64,000 nt of DNA from Spisula solida (Eukaryota > Mollusca > Bivalvia > Venerida > Mactridae). Below, piece after piece: positions 1 to 11,207 of the stretch. Both the position numbers and the translations under genes were made by a program. The stretch spans positions 8,452,089-8,516,088 of the forward strand of contig OX365956.1 in the NCBI GenBank assembly GCA_947247005.1, given 5' to 3'. The notes under the pieces were generated by a model. It saw only the letters and a program-made list of their open reading frames with translations. It did not search any database and was not told where the DNA came from. Positions within the stretch are counted from its first letter, which is position 1; each line of letters starts with the position of its first letter.

Positions 1-870
1 TAGTGAAATCTGACTTGTCCGTAAATTCAAAATTTTCATATACATTTGGATGTTTAACCCCAATACATCGTATTCAGCTCAAAGCATGGCATTAGATGAT
101 AGTTAACTTGAACTGCATGATGATATGTACCTCACAGTGATTTACTATGAAGTTAAATTAATTATAACAGCGTAGTAAACCTATTTCCAAAATTCACACT
201 TTTCGTTTCAATTTTGTATGTTCTATCCTTAAATTATATATTTTGCACCATAACATGATTTAAGATAATTGGTATCATTAATAACACATTACTATAGACT
301 ATATCATAGTAATTACAAACGTAATTATCAAAAAAAATTACCCATGACAGTGTAGTCCATCAGTTCCATCGCTCTTTCCGTTATATTTTAATTGTTTTTC
401 TCCAACAATACCACATTCTGTACCATAGCCTAGCTTAAGGTGTGTATAATCGTCATCGCAAGTAACTATAAAACTATTACAGCGATTATTTACCGTCCAC
501 CGTTATAGTCCACCGAATCCGAAAATTCGCACTTTTCCATGCACGTTTTAACATTTTACCCCAAAAATACCCCCTTTGCATAATTGCACGGTACTAAAAT
601 TTTGAAGTCTTCAACAGCACCTTAATAACTACATATAAGTGTGATTTATTATAAAATGTGATAATAAATAACAATGTAGTTGACCGATTCCAAAAATTTG
701 CAGTTTCGTTTATATTTTTGAACTTTTACCTCAATTTTCTTAAAATGCTCAAGGGTGACAGAATGGCACCCATCAAAAATTCAATTAGAAAGGTCTTGTC
801 TACTAAAATCAGCAAAGAAAAAAACTTTATACTCCAATGCAAGGTTCGGTCAATTTTTCAGCGCCGGACA
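1..870. repeat. Diverged tandem array of ~171-bp monomers (first copy)
   Basis: No gene is seen here. A motif of the form ACCGATTCCAAAAATTCGC recurs in diverged form near 178, 357, 512 and 683, a spacing of roughly 155-180 bp. It is followed each time by a run like TTTAACATTTTACCCC and a block ending GCGATTATTTACC. The stretch 541-870 is collinear with 59208-59546, and both copies end at GCCGGAC, so they are the same end of one repeat family. Non-autonomous Helitron-like elements of bivalves carrying tandem monomers of about 160 bp are known and are the nearest family I can think of; that assignment is inference. Confidence 0.7.
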
Positions 871-1741
871 TGCCTGTATCTAATGTCTCTCTCTCTCCCT
901 GCAGGGGCTTCCTCTCGGAAACTTAGATTAAAACAACACTGGTGTATCACATGCAATCTAAGTATTGAGAAGTATGTCCTACAAAAACTAACAAGTACAT
1001 TTAATGCTTCGTATCGCAGAGTACCGTATTAGCTTTATGCTGGACTATTGAAATATTCAGTTCGAATACAAATACCATAGCGGACTTTTGCATTTGGCAA
1101 TAAACTTATAAACAGTACCTCAGTGTAGTAATGCGGATATCATAATATTAACAGAACTACCACAGTGTAGCGAATGTCGTACACTACAACTACCATAGCG
1201 TATAAATGTAGTATATTTTTGAAAATTCCTTCTATTTTCTATTGCAAAAAAGGTAGATTTTCACCGAAACCCTGCATTATTCCACTGTGGAAACAAGACC
1301 CCGTATTTTTCCGGTACGCAAAAGTCGTCTTTGGTAGCTGTTCTACAAACAATAGTGGTAATGGAGGACCACCAAAATACGGTCTGCATCAGGCGGCTCT
1401 GGAAGTGCATCGGTGTATGAAAGTGGCAGCGGAAAGGATATGAAATACAATAATTATCAAATTTATATCAATGTGTAGCTTATTTTATCCTATTTGTATA
1501 AAGTATAGGGTTTAAATCAGTATTTTGATAATTAACACCATTAATTAGGTACCAATTAGTCAATATCAGATGAGATTTTTATCTCAAGTAGACTGCTAAT
1601 ATAATTCAGCACTGGTCAGCTGATAAGCCCACTGGGAATCTAGCATGATAAGGGTTTTAAACTTAGACTGTATAACAGCATTATCTTCCTTTATAAGAAA
1701 AACCTGGAATTGTGATCGCTCTGTGTTCGAACCCTAACTCC
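871..1741. other. No gene identified; possible transposon end near 1424-1441
   Basis: No supported gene. The sequence at 1424-1441 (GTGGCAGCGGAAAGGATA) is nearly identical to the right end of the inverted-repeat element at 6384-7006, so a fragment of that family may end here. A B-box-like string at 1729-1742 hints at a worn tRNA-derived element just ahead of the 67-bp array, but no A box was found. Confidence 0.3.
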
Positions 1742-2210
1742 TTAACCACCGCTCCCGAGCCTTGGCAGGTGCGCCGACAGAACAGTATATTCGACATGTA
1801 TACTTGTATTAACCACCGTTCCCGGGCCTTGGCAGGTGCGCCGACAGAACAGTATATTCGACATGTATACTTGTATTAACCACCGTTCCCGGGCCTTGGC
1901 AGGTGCACCGACAGAACAGTATATTCGACATGTATACTTGTATTAACCACCGTTCCCGGGCCTTGGCAGGTGCGCCGACAGAACAGTATATTCGACATGT
2001 ATACTTGTATTAACCACCGTTCCCGAGCCTTGGCAGGTGCGCCGACAGAACAGTATATTCGACATGTATACTTGTATTAACCACCGTTCCCGGGCCTTGG
2101 CAGGTGCGCCGACAGAACAGTATATTCGACATGTATACTTGTATTAACCACCGCTCCCGGGCCTTGGCAGGTGCACCGACAGAACAGTATATTCGACATA
2201 TATACTAGTA
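1742..2210. repeat. Tandem repeat, seven copies of a 67-bp unit
   Basis: Seven head-to-tail copies start at 1742, 1809, 1876, 1943, 2010, 2077 and 2144. The period is exactly 67 bp, with only scattered single-base differences such as GTTCCCGGG versus GCTCCCGAG. Each unit has a GC-rich half (CCTTGGCAGGTGCGCCGACA) and an AT-rich half (ATTCGACATGTATACTTG). The high identity points to recent expansion or homogenisation. No long reading frame runs through it. Confidence 0.95.
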
Positions 2211-2745
2211 TTGCTATTATTTTGTTTTATGACCAAAAGCATGATATTATTTGCTATATGTTATTTGCCAATAAACTTTGAAACTTTGTTATTTTTTATC
2301 AACTATTTATCGTAATGTCACGGTGGTATTTGACTCATATCCGGGACCTGGGTGCGTGCAGTTTGCAAAATGCTGATAGCGATAACGACACCCATTCCTA
2401 TTATCACTGCCTCAATGCGTATCACGTGACGACAAATTAACAATGTTATTGAAACAATGACATCCTTCGTAACGACGAGAAAGAGTGTTATGCAATGCTA
2501 ACTATTTTGTATGTAATAAAGAAAAACGCCATCTTTAACGTTTGTAGGTATATAGACGTAATGAAATACCGAGACTAAAAATAGTTTAATGTTTATTATC
2601 GTAGGTGTTTGGTAGTTTCGGTTTCGTGTTAACTGTGCTACGCAATCTGTTGGGAGAGCAATATAGATAGTATACACATCATTGCAAAAAATGAACTGAT
2701 AGACAAGGAACAGACAAGCATGTAATATCGCATATCAGGTACATG
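2211..2745. other. No gene identified
   Basis: Directly after the 67-bp array the sequence reads like the 3' tail of a retroposed element (TTGCCAATAAACTTTGAAAC near 2263-2286). Nothing else is supportable in this stretch. Confidence 0.3.
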
Positions 2746-3996
2746 CACTTGGGGACTTTGAAAACGCACCACTTATTCAAACCACGCAAAGATATAGTAA
2801 ACATTATTTATTTGACACAAAAATTGGTATATAGAAAGCCTATTTTATATTTAACCAACTAGAAAAAAATCATAATTAAAGTTAACAAAATAGAAAAGTC
2901 ACGTGACATCGATGCGTTCAAGTCTGAAATGCCAAATTCACAATTTAGTAGTTTGTGTATAACGATTTGTTTGTGGTACATTCACAACAACGGTAACTCA
3001 TAAACAACATCACATTTTAAATGCGCTGCTGAGGGATTGTTCCACCATACATGGACAAATGTTTGGAGAAGCTCGCGAGCAGATAGAGAATCGGCACTCA
3101 CCCGTGGACAAGCCTTTGCAAGAGCATGTCATATTTTTCAATGAGTGCAAAATCTGAGGATACAACTGGGGTATCCATAACGTTGATATTCTTTTCGTCC
3201 ATAAAAATGATTATTTTCAATATTTATGCGAATGATTAGTATCATGCTGTCTACAGTTAACATCGGTATCGCCGAAAATAGTGATACAAGAAGGGAATGA
3301 CTACAGATTGACGAACATCTTAGATGTAAGATTGAACACAATCTGTCGAACTGTACTAAATCAAAATTTCTTTTAAAAAAAATCGAACATATTTGAACTT
3401 TCATTTAATCATTTTGCATACCCATGTCGACCAAGTATTACTCTGACAGTCATGGTTGTAGACCGGAAGCTGTTTCGTCGGCTGCGCATGCGCATTGATT
3501 CATCCGTATAAATAGCAGTTTTAGGCCTTTTATCCTGCTTTGGGCGGTCAGTGACAGTGTCAGTGTGCATTAAAAGTTCATGTGGACTAATATTTGTTAT
3601 ATTATCACAATGGAATCGTGCGAAAACGGCGTGGTTGCTACTTCCGGTATGTAACATTGATACACCTCTAGACACATCATTTTCGGGTGAACGTTACATA
3701 CCAACTAGTGTTTTGGATGATTGAAACTGTGATCTTTTTGCATGTCAATGTATCGTGTACACATTTCCATTTACACAATTCGGATATTCTAATTCACGCG
3801 AGATCCATGAGCGAAAAACGAGATTTTGCCACGTGGTTACCACGTGTTATTTGTGTGGTAAAACACGTGTCACATGTTCTCTACTGACAAGGTTTTTATA
3901 TACGAACATTATTTCATTCGTACAAAGTCAGGTAAATTGTTCAATAAAAAAAATATGGGTCCCTTAAAAGTGGTGCGTTTTCAAAGTCCGTAAGTG
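2746..3996. mobile_element. Degenerate Tc1/mariner-type DNA transposon (copy 1)
   Basis: The ends form inverted repeats. CACTTGGGGAC at 2746 faces GTCCGTAAGTG ending at 3996, and the inner 22 bases (2753-2774 and 3968-3989, core GAAAACGCACCACTT) match perfectly. The right flank is TA; the left flank is TG, as if one base of a TA target duplication had mutated. Inside, on the minus strand, are pieces of a Tc1-type transposase. The element at 35577-36429 shares the inner end sequence and also carries transposase remnants, so the two define one family. Confidence 0.75.
3015..3675 (-). pseudogene. Tc1-like transposase remnant
   Basis: At 3675-3409 the minus strand encodes an 88-residue stretch with TVTDRPKQDKRPKTAIYTD followed by RMRSRRNSFRSTTMTVR. 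This is the second helix-turn-helix and linker region typical of Tc1 transposases (consensus of the type TGTVTDRPRSGRPRKT, then an arginine-rich segment). Around 3125-3015 a further piece reads SARELLQTFVHVW and, after a frame change, GGTIPQQRI, resembling the C-terminal end of the same family. The catalytic DDE core between them is not readable and several stops and frameshifts intervene. It is a dead copy; the family call rests on motif recognition. Confidence 0.65.
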
Positions 3997-4689
3997 TAGA
4001 ATGCACATTTCATTATTACACAAACTTGTAAACGCGCAAATTTCCTGCGTAAGAAGCAGTATGTTAGCAAGAAAAGAGTGTTCTGCATACACTGTGTATA
4101 ACAAATTATCTTGAAACCACGGAAACTTAATATGTTTGATAGTGAGGTTCAAGTTTAATAGTAAACAAGCATTTCTCCGTCTAAATAGTCCGGGAAGAAC
4201 ATTTATGTCTGTGGAAAGTTTACCGAAAGTAGTTTACTAAAAATGTTACATGTATGATTGTATTTCAGTATAATTCTAACCTAATTATATGAGTCTGGGA
4301 AGTACAACAAACTGGTATGGTATATAATACACCACCTCACATTCTGAGTAAAATATGTTTAGGTCCCAGACAATACGAAACTCGGAAATCCTCCCGAATC
4401 CGAAATTAGTCCGGAGGGTGTTCGGCTTAGGTAATTCCCACTGTTTTAGATGTAGCGAGACCTGAGTAAACAGACATGCGCCATAGGCAAAATTTTGATA
4501 TCTAGGTTATGCATGTTTTTGTACTGAAACGATGGGCTAATCTGATTAAAGGTACACCATTGGTTTTTACAGTGGTAATATATACCAAACATGAATGCAT
4601 GCCTCCTCATTTCCGAAGCCGAGTCCGTTATTCGATTACCCGAGTTAAATATATATACCTATAACACAAAATGACATGGATAAACATGG
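3997..4689. other. No gene identified
   Basis: AT-rich sequence with short stop-limited reading frames only. I see no repeat structure or gene I can support. Confidence 0.3.
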
Positions 4690-5035
4690 TTAAACATCGG
4701 TATATGTTCATTTATATATTACAGAAAAGTAGGTATTATTATAATTAAATTTTAATACAAATGTACATGTATCAGGTATAAACGTACTCGCCTGTTTTAC
4801 GGTACTACTCCAACAACTAACTGCTCCAATGGCGGTGTGCCTGTGAATGAATAATCCCGAGTTTGTTTATCATTTTATAAAGTCGCCTACAATAGAGAAT
4901 CATATTTAAACCGTAGCAAGGTATAGGTATAGTTGGTACACAAAACTACCATAGTGTGTTATACAGGTCAGATAAAAATGAAATTCATAATGGCTACAAT
5001 GCATATTCAATATTCAGTCTTATCGCATGTGTTAC
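4690..5035. repeat. Dispersed repeat, copy A (pairs with 24865-25200)
   Basis: About 340 bp is collinear and in the same orientation with 24865-25200. Shared strings include TATTACAGAAAAGTAGGTAT, AGCAAGGTATAGGTATAG and CAATATTCAGTC. Small indels separate the copies. There is no coding potential. The family is unknown to me; it behaves like a dispersed mobile repeat. Confidence 0.85.
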
Positions 5036-6383
5036 TTGGAGGGGTTACAGACAGGCTACTGATAAGCGGAAGTAGCAAATAAGAGGTATACAAGTTATAC
5101 TACGCTTCGTTCACAGCATAGATTAACAATAGACTTTAAGAAGGTTTCAAAGTATTACCACTGGTCTGTTGTTAAATTATACTATAATTAAATAATTAAT
5201 TACCAGGAAAGGATTCTACAGGTGGAAGGAAGATCTTAAATTACAGAGATTATACATAGCTTAATTAACACATTATATCAAGCCTTAAGCATAAACTGCT
5301 TAATATTTTCAACGGTATAATTTAGGCTGAACTGGTATGACAATCAGCATTTTTTTTGGTTAAATCTATATTTGTTCTATTTTTTAAGAAGTATAATTCA
5401 GTATAGTTATATAATATACACGCTTTATATTAGGAAGTGATAAACAATGCAGACACTGTGAAGTGCGAATGCCTTGCTGGAAAAGAGGGCCACATGGTAT
5501 TTATTTTGTATCTGGCAATAACTTCAATACACAAATGACATGTAGTGAAATACTTGGACACCTTCAAAGGCAGATGATCTACCAGAACATTGATAAGCAA
5601 ACAACTGCTTTCAGAAATTGTACAACCTATGTGAGGAACATAGTCTTCAACTAGTGTTCCAACATGTCCAAGACTTAGCCATTTACTACATTTGAATCGG
5701 GCAGGTCTGCCGCCTACAGGAAGAGATCACAACTATCCTCCAAACCTTGCTGTAACAGTTTACAGTTTATTTGCCGTAACAGTCGATAGACAACGCCCAA
5801 CACATTAGTCTGGAACAGAATATATTGCAATCGAACGAAGGAGACAAGATCATGGGCTGACAACCCAACCTGGAGGGAGCAGCATCTGTGGAGAGTAGCA
5901 TGTCTCCGGGTTTGGTTGAAGTGTGCAAGTAAAAATGACAGCTAGGAGGAATATATGAATATATGACTTATTCAAATCTGTATACGTGTATTGTTGCTAA
6001 GTCATTATGTGTACATGGAAAGCAGTGTGGAGAAATGGCATAGAAGGTGAAACGGGAATCACAGGGCCAGTCTGCCCAAACTACAATAATAGAAATAATT
6101 GTTACATTTTGTCATTAAATACATATTTAAAAATACATAAATATGTAAATGTATTAAAAGGTAATACTGAAAGTATTCTATTAAGTCCAAGGGTGTTTGT
6201 ATATCCGTTAAAGTATTGCTTCTTCATAGTTTATACATTCAAGGGCATCATGAATCAAATAGTTGACTTGACAATGATTACTGTGAGGTTAAGATTGTTC
6301 TATGAGTATTTAATAATACATACTATAGTCAAACACTACTGATACAATTATCACTTTGTTAGTTTATGTACTTGTACACTATA
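5036..6383. other. No gene identified
   Basis: A slightly less AT-rich patch at 5440-5940 holds a 63-codon frame (5463-5654) and fragments beyond it. They match no family I know and show no splice context, so I do not call a gene. Confidence 0.25.
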
Positions 6384-7006
6384 TATCCTTTCCGCTACCA
6401 CGATTTTTTGGGGGGCTATGAGAAATTCATATGGTCCCTACACATCGTCCCTGAGACACTATTGACTTGCAGCACTGATAAAAACTCGATACATCCGGAT
6501 GCTACACACCTGCCCCAAACCGAAAGTAGGAAAAATTGTCAAAATTTCGACTAAAGGTCACCGGAAATGACGTTGTGACGGTGACCCTTGCGCGAAAAAC
6601 TTCTTTTTTTAGTTTGTTTTTTTAGCTTGACAGGCCTACTTTTTGGCCCCTTTAGGGCATTGATCCCGACCCCTTTGTCTAGCCTTATATCCCTTCTATA
6701 GAAAAATTAAAAAAATTTGCCGCTAATTAATGTTGATGCAATTCCACAGGGAATCGTACCGCAATGGTGGGTAGGATCAGTAATTTCAGTTTTGTAAATT
6801 CTACGTTCAAAGCCCTCTTTAAAGGGGTCCAGCGGGCCCAAAAACCTGTGCACGACCCTGGGCCCGTAATATCCTTTAGTCTGGGATGCCTGTGTACTCA
6901 TGACAGCAAAATTCACGAATTTGGGCATTTAGGTCGAAAACTACGGAAGGTCAAAATGGCCATCCCGGCGAGTCTGCATTAGTACGCTGTGGTAGCGGAA
7001 AGGATA
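6384..7006. mobile_element. Non-autonomous inverted-repeat element with TA target duplication
   Basis: TATCCTTTCCGCTACCAC at 6384-6401 is the exact reverse complement of 6989-7006, and TA lies on both outer sides. The 623-bp interior codes for nothing recognisable. It is richer in GC than its surroundings and contains facing GGTCACC and GGTGACC blocks near 6556-6587. Size and ends fit a MITE of a TA-inserting superfamily. A similar end sequence at 1424-1441 suggests another copy. Confidence 0.75.
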
Positions 7007-8703
7007 TAAAGGAAAACACGTTTTAAGAAGATTCATTTAAACATGATGTACATCCTGTCATATCCGAATCCTTATTAAAATACTCAGTAGAAACTAAACA
7101 CAAACACACATAACTATTTTGTTTTACTTAAATTCCGTAAACTATCACGTTGAAAGCATATTACATGTATTCTAGTGTATCAGATCAAATTAATTAGATC
7201 TATTATATGTATTCTATCATCAACCCCCCCCCCCAGACCAATTACATAGCAGAATTGACAATAGTAAGTAATAAATAATAAAGTTCATCTTTTGTAAGAC
7301 TGAAGTGTTAATTAGTTTATTCTGCAAAATAAACCTAAATTCATTAATAAGATAAGGTCAGTTGATTGAATACTCCACAATCTCCTATTATAATTCAATG
7401 CAAACCTGCTGTACACAGAGATAGCCACCATTAGGTGTATACCTCTTATTTGTCAAGGGCGGTGCAGAGATAACTCTGCTGGATTATTTGGAAACTCCCC
7501 CATTGCGCTGTATTTAAACTGATATATATTATCACATTATATCTCAATCTTATACTCCGACACGCCCACTGATTCCATTCAAAAGTGTACATTATTTTCG
7601 TAAGCGGACACTTTTGTGAGCTATAGGAAAACTGTTTCACTCTGAAAATAATTGCCATAAATGGTCAATTAGACGAAACCTATGACAAATCTGAGTAACA
7701 GTTAAATAAAGGACATAGCAACTGTTTGCCTAAAGCATAAAACACCAAGCTATAGTGCGCCCAGGATAACGTGATATTTACAAACATAAATCGGTTTGGT
7801 CAACTGTTGCAAAATTGGTTTTACAAATCATTAAAGTAAACAGATAAGGTCAGTATTGTCCTCAAAACATCACTATGATAAATCGTTCACGTCTGATTAA
7901 TCCACCTTTGTGGATTGTACCACAATTTCCCACCTTTCTCATTATCCTGGGCGCACTATAGTAAATTGTAAAAACACACAACATGGAAAAATATGCTGAA
8001 TTACTGTAAAAAACGTCAAGTTTGTAGCGTAAAATTTTAATCAATGTCTTGTTTGAACTATATCATAAAATTTAATCCTCACAATTTATCTACATCCAGA
8101 CAATTATACAACAGTGGCATTTTTTATAATCCACAGAACAGGGAGTAAACTCCTCTAAATTCAATGATTTTACAGTATAAGTTATCAGATGAAACCGAAC
8201 TACAAACCATTTGTAAGCTTGAAACATATATTTTATAAATTGACAATCAATTGCAAGAAACCTGAATTTTAGACTATAGATCTCAGTAGCTAGCCAATCA
8301 GCATGGAGAAAAAGTGTTGAATAAATCCCGTATTCAACACTTTGCTGTGGTATATATAACAATAGATTGCTATTTACTATAGTAGGCCAAGCAAAATAAT
8401 TGAGCATAGATAAATAATGTATACATGCATTTAGCACAGAAAATGTGGATGCCAAACATATTTGATACCAAGCTTAGTTTAGTCTATATTATAACAATAC
8501 TATATTTTAAACAAGTAACTAATTGGACTTATTAGAATACATGTACATGTATATCAAACCTTTCTACATTTGTTCATAATTACTGTCATAATCTGAGACA
8601 ACAATTTTGATAGATAATTAACCAATTAAGGTATTGCCAACATCTCTGCTGAGTGCTGACAACATTATCAGTAGAGGGTGAATGCCGTGGTAGCTTCTAT
8701 GAT
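7007..8703. other. No gene identified; holds a MITE and a perfect hairpin
   Basis: No coding region is supported. The stretch contains the short inverted-repeat element at 7750-7961, a C-run at 7227-7235, and a 13-bp perfect stem at 8311-8323/8331-8343 (AAAGTGTTGAATA with a 7-base loop) of unknown meaning. Confidence 0.4.
7750..7961. mobile_element. Short MITE with perfect 20-bp ends
   Basis: The 20 bases at 7750-7769 (CTATAGTGCGCCCAGGATAA) are the exact reverse complement of 7942-7961. The 212-bp unit is non-coding. TA dinucleotides sit at both borders and could be the target duplication. The perfect ends suggest a fairly recent insertion. Confidence 0.75.
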
Positions 8704-9319
8704 TACAGTACGACCTCTCTATGGGACATATGTAGTGCAACAACCTCTGTATAACACAATCTTCAAAGTTACTTGAAGTTATTACATGTGTATAATTTGT
8801 AGATTCTGTAGGGCAACAACTTCTAAACACTGACCAATATTAGCAGTCCACAAAGGGTCTCACTCTACAGAGGTTGTTCTGTACTATTGTGTCTTCAATA
8901 ATTACGTGCAGATTACCCCTCTCTTCTAAGACATCATTTCCACAGAGTAGAACTTTAAACCAACTTAACGATTAAAACAAATTGTAGGGGTTCCAATGGT
9001 ATCTGCAGGTGATTGAAGTAAATGACTTTTATACTAACACAACCCATAATTTACAAATTAAGACCTCACCTCCAAGACCACCTCAAAATAAAGACCACTA
9101 CTTTCTGTCCACTGACTTGCACATTATTCAACCTCAAATTCACATTGAAATTGCACCAATATGAAGACCACCTCTTTAACAAGATTGGCTCAGAATTAAC
9201 CATTTTTCGTTCCGTTTTCATGTGTTTGCTCTTTGATAGAATGATGCAATCACTCAACATTATTGGGATAAGTTTTTTACAGTCCCAAGAAGGAATTTAA
9301 TTATTGAGGTTTTACTGTA
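8704..9319. mobile_element. Non-autonomous element with TACAGTA..CCTC ends
   Basis: TACAGTACGACCTC at 8704-8717 faces GAGGTTTTACTGTA at 9306-9319; the two ends differ by two bases when compared as inverted repeats. The interior has diverged internal repetitions of phrases such as CAACAACCTCTGT and GACCACCTC and no transposase. The terminal TA steps are compatible with TA duplication. Probably a worn MITE. Confidence 0.6.
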
Positions 9320-9482
9320 AATAGCTTAATTTTGCCACTTAGATCTTTATATGCATCATGCAACACTTAACATATTACACCAGCACTTAAATGGTTTATC
9401 ATACCCTATGTACCGGGTACTGGTCGATTTATAGGCAAAGTGTATCTGATAAACAAAGATTATTTATCTATAGTCTAAGTCA

Positions 9483-9574
9483 GATAGAACGGCTCGTAGG
9501 TGTTGATATGGGATTATAATCCTCGTTTCACTCGGATTTAAATCCCATATACAACACCTACTCATGTTCTATCC
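9483..9574. repeat. Imperfect palindrome (hairpin)
   Basis: GATAGAAC..TAGGTGTTGATATGGGATT at the left faces AATCCCATATACAACACCTA..GTTCTATC at the right, with a short loop CGTTTCACTCG. It is likely a miniature foldback element; there is no gene. Confidence 0.6.
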
Positions 9575-9953
9575 TATACATATACATCAACCGATTAGTG
9601 GCTCTACTTTTTTTCTATTTTTTCATGAGCATTGATGATGTCATTTTAATGTGGAAACCTATAGATGTGTATTCTTTTATGTGGTGTAATTACACATTGG
9701 CATTCTTGATATTTACACAATAAATTTTCACATGCTAATAAATGCTCAACACTGTATGAATGGACAGTTAGGATCATTAGGCCAAGCTTATTTTGAACAT
9801 TTGAATTATATTTTCTAAACTGCAAAACATCTTCTGTTCTTGAATAGTGCCAGAATAGATTTGGATAATTGTTGTCACTCTGGTGATCGTTTTATTTTTG
9901 TCGGAGTATAAGTCAGATATAGTACTAGTTATTCGTCAAAAGTGTCTTCTTAG

Positions 9954-10060
9954 TATAGGTTATCGATCATATATTAGACTAATAAACGAATTAAGTACAA
10001 GTGAGCGAAGCGAACGCCGTACTTAATTCGTTTATTATTCTAATATGTGATCTATAACCG
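9954..10060. repeat. Long imperfect palindrome (foldback MITE)
   Basis: Left arm 9954-9998 contains AATAAACGAATTAAGTAC. Right arm 10019-10060 contains GTACTTAATTCGTTTATT and continues to CTATAACCG. A loop of about 20 bases (AAGTGAGCGAAGCGAACGCC) separates arms of about 43 bp with few mismatches. The transcript would fold into a stable hairpin. It is probably a miniature inverted-repeat element. Confidence 0.7.
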
Positions 10061-10170
10061 GCTTATAATTTACCCGCCCACTTTTTGGTGTCATTTCCAA
10101 TGCTTTTGTTTGCAAACAATAGCATGCCCATTAATTGAGTAATGATGGTAAAATAAGGCAAGATTGTATG

Positions 10171-11011
10171 TACGAGGGATGATCAACAAATACGCGGGAA
10201 TATGCTTTGAAATCTTTATAACGTGACCAACACTTAGAATAATTGGTCGTATAAAAGATTGAGGTATTACAAATACACAATGTACATAACTATAAAACAT
10301 TAAACTCGAGGTAAAATTTGGTCGAAACAACATAGAAACTGTAACTTTAAAAAATAGCTGTACAACCAGATACACTTCATAGACCTGTAAACCGAAACTC
10401 ATTTTTTCCTTTACAACTTACTTGTAAATTATTAGAATTAGCTATTGGAGATCGTTAGTATTGATGAAGTAATTTGTATAGCCTATTTGCATGTCGGCAT
10501 TTATTTCACACGGCTACATATGATAGCATAAATATACCAAACATACACCTGTTTTGTTTGCTATTACATACCCCGGTTGTTCTTGGTTTGCAATATTGCC
10601 ATTAGTATGTTATGACGTTTCAATCACAACCACACTTCATCGCCAATTTCTGTATCGCACTAATTTTCTGACGACTTTGAAGCAAATAGTTCTAAAACGG
10701 AATTGTGACGTTGAAACTTGTTTTTGAAATCATGAATTTAGTATTCATAACCCACCCTTTAAAAAATTACAAACGCACAAATGATACGTCATCGTTTGCT
10801 ACGTCCAACGTTGGAAAATATGAAATTTTGGGCCGCATAATGTCAAAGAATATAGGAAACCGCATTCGTTCCGACTTTGGTTAACATTGATGATCAGCGG
10901 TGAATCAACTTAAAATACATTTATCTTCATGTATAGAAAATTTCATTCACTTACAATGACAGATAAAGAATTTAGGGTTTTTTTCCTTGTATTTGTTGAT
11001 CACCCCTCGTA
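10171..11011. mobile_element. Mariner-like non-autonomous element
   Basis: TACGAGGGATGATCAACAAA at 10171 faces TTTGTTGATCACCCCTCGTA ending at 11011, giving terminal inverted repeats of about 28 bp with a few mismatches. If the element proper begins at CGAGGG, TA flanks both sides. Ends starting CGAGGG are typical of several mariner lineages. The 840-bp interior has no readable transposase, so this is a deletion derivative or a MITE. Confidence 0.6.
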
Positions 11012-11207
11012 TATAAGCTGGTAATAATTATGCTGATATAGGAATAACAGTACAATTTAGATAGAAGGCGGGTCTAGTTTGCCATATATGGAAACAGCCA
11101 AATTGTCCTAATAAATAGATTTATTCTCTGTACTTCCCTGTCAAAGTTTTTTCGGGCCATTGCAAAAATAGACTTCAAATGTTTTTTATAAAACCACTCA
11201 TGACATC

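Noticed and set aside
1722..1745. B-box-like GTGTTCGAACCCTA
   Set aside because: No A box lies at the right distance and there is no second copy, so a SINE or tRNA gene is not supported.
5463..5940. Possible coding patch
   Set aside because: Fragments in several frames resemble no family and lack splice context.
10091..10402. 103-codon minus-strand frame at the mariner-like element
   Set aside because: It starts outside the element and has no transposase motifs. It is likely chance in AT-rich sequence.
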